The notes under the pieces: generated by a model
Told to the model about the DNA's origin: nothing
What the model saw: only the letters and a program-made list of their open reading frames with translations
Database searches by the model: none
Source of the DNA: Lingula anatina
Taxonomy: Eukaryota; Brachiopoda; Lingulata; Lingulida; Lingulidae
Length of the DNA: 21,555 nucleotides
NCBI RefSeq assembly: GCF_001039355.2
Contig: NW_019775513.1
Coordinates: forward strand, 128,757-150,311
Direction: 5' to 3'
Position numbers and translations under genes: made by a program
Part shown: piece by piece, positions 20,298-21,555 of the stretch
Layout: each line of letters starts with the position of its first letter
Numbering within the stretch: the stretch's first letter is position 1

Positions 20298-20556
20298 GGC
20301 TTCATTCACATGCAATGTCTATTTTCTAAATTCTATTTTCTATTCGCGGTATGTCTTATGATCACGGTTTGTGCCCTTAATATCCCGCAGCGTAATTACT
20401 GGCAGCGCGAGCCAGTTACTTATAGTAACTTATAGTAACTGGCTCGTGCTGCCAGTAATTACGCCGCGGGATATTCAGGGCACAGACCGTGATCATAAGA
20501 CATACCGCAAATAGAAAATAGAATTTAGAAAATAGACATTGCATGTGAACGAAGCC
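20298..20556. mobile_element. Harbinger-like hairpin MITE, copy 2 (259 bp)
   Basis: It has the same terminal repeat as the copy at 10320 (GGCTTC(A/G)TTCACATG) and is flanked by identical TAA duplications (20295-20297 and 20557-20559). It is palindromic almost throughout: TGGCAGCGCGAGCCAGTTAC and its inverted partner GTAACTGGCTCGTGCTGCCA face each other across a short direct repeat of TTATAGTAAC. No coding potential. The intact duplication suggests it is younger or better preserved than copy 1. Confidence 0.9.
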
Positions 20557-21555
20557 TAAGGCTTCGTGCCACAATCTTAAATCAAAGTATGAAGAACTTA
20601 AGTGCTGTTTATGTGCTTCAGTTAACATGCCTGATCATTTGTCAATCCATATAGATCTTAGCATTAGAAATAAGATTAGCCTGACTACCACCATATGGCC
20701 ATTCATTCACAGAAATAATTTCCTTAATAATCTCCATTTCAGATCCTAATCCAAATACTCAATAAACTACATCCTTGGGAATATTTCAAAGAAAATCCTT
20801 AGAATTTAAACACCTCTGAATGGAAATTATTGATTTAGAAGAAGTGCTCCTAGAAATAACCCGCGATAATAACCACATTCAGGGACTCCAATTCCTTGCA
20901 GAGAGTGACAGACCATTTCACTGGAATCTGTGAAAAGTAGTTTTTCTGTTGGTCATGCCAACATGAAAAAATAGCCACCTGGGCTACATGTGAACCTTTT
21001 GGGGTACAGTAATCTGAACCTTTTTCATAGTAACTTGTGTCTCATGTGATAATGTGGAGGACCTGTTGGGTTTCTTTATAAAACAAAGCATTCAAAAACT
21101 ATCAAACACTGCTCCAATGAACCCTTCAAAACATATTTTTTTTTACAAAATGTAAATTTACCAAAAAATATATATTAATGGTTCCTACATTGACCTGTAA
21201 ATTTTTAAAACCAACTTTCAGAAAAGAATTCATTGTACTTTTAGCATCAAGCAAATTTTACAGTTCAGCTAAAAAAAATTCTGAGTGAGCATGATCTTTA
21301 TTGTCATGAAGCTGTATATTGATGTATAAATTTAGAAAGATCATGACTCCAACACACGATAATACAACATGTTACACAATACATCTAAGATTTCAACATG
21401 ATACCATGTGAATATAGCAAGGATTTCCACAATTTTTTGTTGGAGAATTAGTTCTCTGTAAAACTGTTGTTGGTTGTTTGCTTTTCTATTTTTGTTTGCT
21501 TGATATTTTTTTCTTTCTTTTTTCCTTATTTCATTCTTTATAATTGCTGTTTTGT

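Larger units (their letters stand above)
16136..21555. other. 5' GGCX intron or upstream region, 5.4 kb
   Basis: No GGCX exon upstream of 16135 is recognisable here: the expected segment (human RPTDPASLAVFR) was not found on the minus strand. The stretch carries three non-autonomous transposons (17910, 19372, 20298), a small duplication, poly-T tracts and otherwise anonymous AT-rich DNA. Confidence 0.6.

Overview
The window is invertebrate animal nuclear DNA: AT-rich, spliced, full of microsatellites and short inverted-repeat transposons, with no bacterial gene organisation. One host gene spans almost all of it on the minus strand: vitamin K-dependent gamma-glutamyl carboxylase (GGCX). I recognised it by conceptual translation and comparison with the human protein as I remember it. 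The species cannot be fixed; a marine deuterostome (lancelet, hemichordate or echinoderm) is a plausible guess, because the transposon types seen here are known from such genomes.

Host gene. Twelve GGCX exons can be placed with splice sites and matching phases: 16135-15980, 12296-12131, 10911-10833, 9414-9251, 6295-6126, 4828-4625, 4471-4340, 3959-3808, 3125-2944, 2548-2418, 1180-1033 and 732-555/551. The exons for about the first 72 residues (human numbering) lie beyond the right edge. The 3' end either stops at 551 or continues beyond the left edge. One exon, about 110 nt and carrying the catalytic lysine (human Lys218), is absent. At the place where it should be there is a splice acceptor, five bases, the window's only 'n' (9654), and a splice donor. 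I read this as an exon lost at an assembly join, or a real deletion.

Mobile DNA. The GGCX intron at 6296-9250 holds a 2.5-kb element (6500-9034) with short terminal inverted repeats and an AT target duplication. It carries remnants of two convergent genes: SAP plus YqaJ nuclease on the plus strand, and THAP plus DDE transposase on the minus strand. This matches the eukaryotic ISL2EU superfamily; both genes are broken and an internal deletion has fused their tails. Short non-autonomous elements: a 301-bp hairpin MITE (154-454) nested inside an older MITE (about 1-505) whose relative lies at 17910-18123; two copies of a Harbinger-like hairpin MITE (10320-10537 and 20298-20556); and a 507-bp element with TTAA duplications (19372-19878).

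Other repeats. There is a 31-bp minisatellite (3253-3428), a 17/18-bp minisatellite with a 52-bp higher-order period ending beside an exon (about 15640-15965), TC, ATA and GT microsatellites, a poly-T tract and a small diverged duplication at 16180-16350. No convincing CRISPR, rRNA, intact tRNA or bacterial feature is present. The remaining intron sequence shows nothing I can identify.
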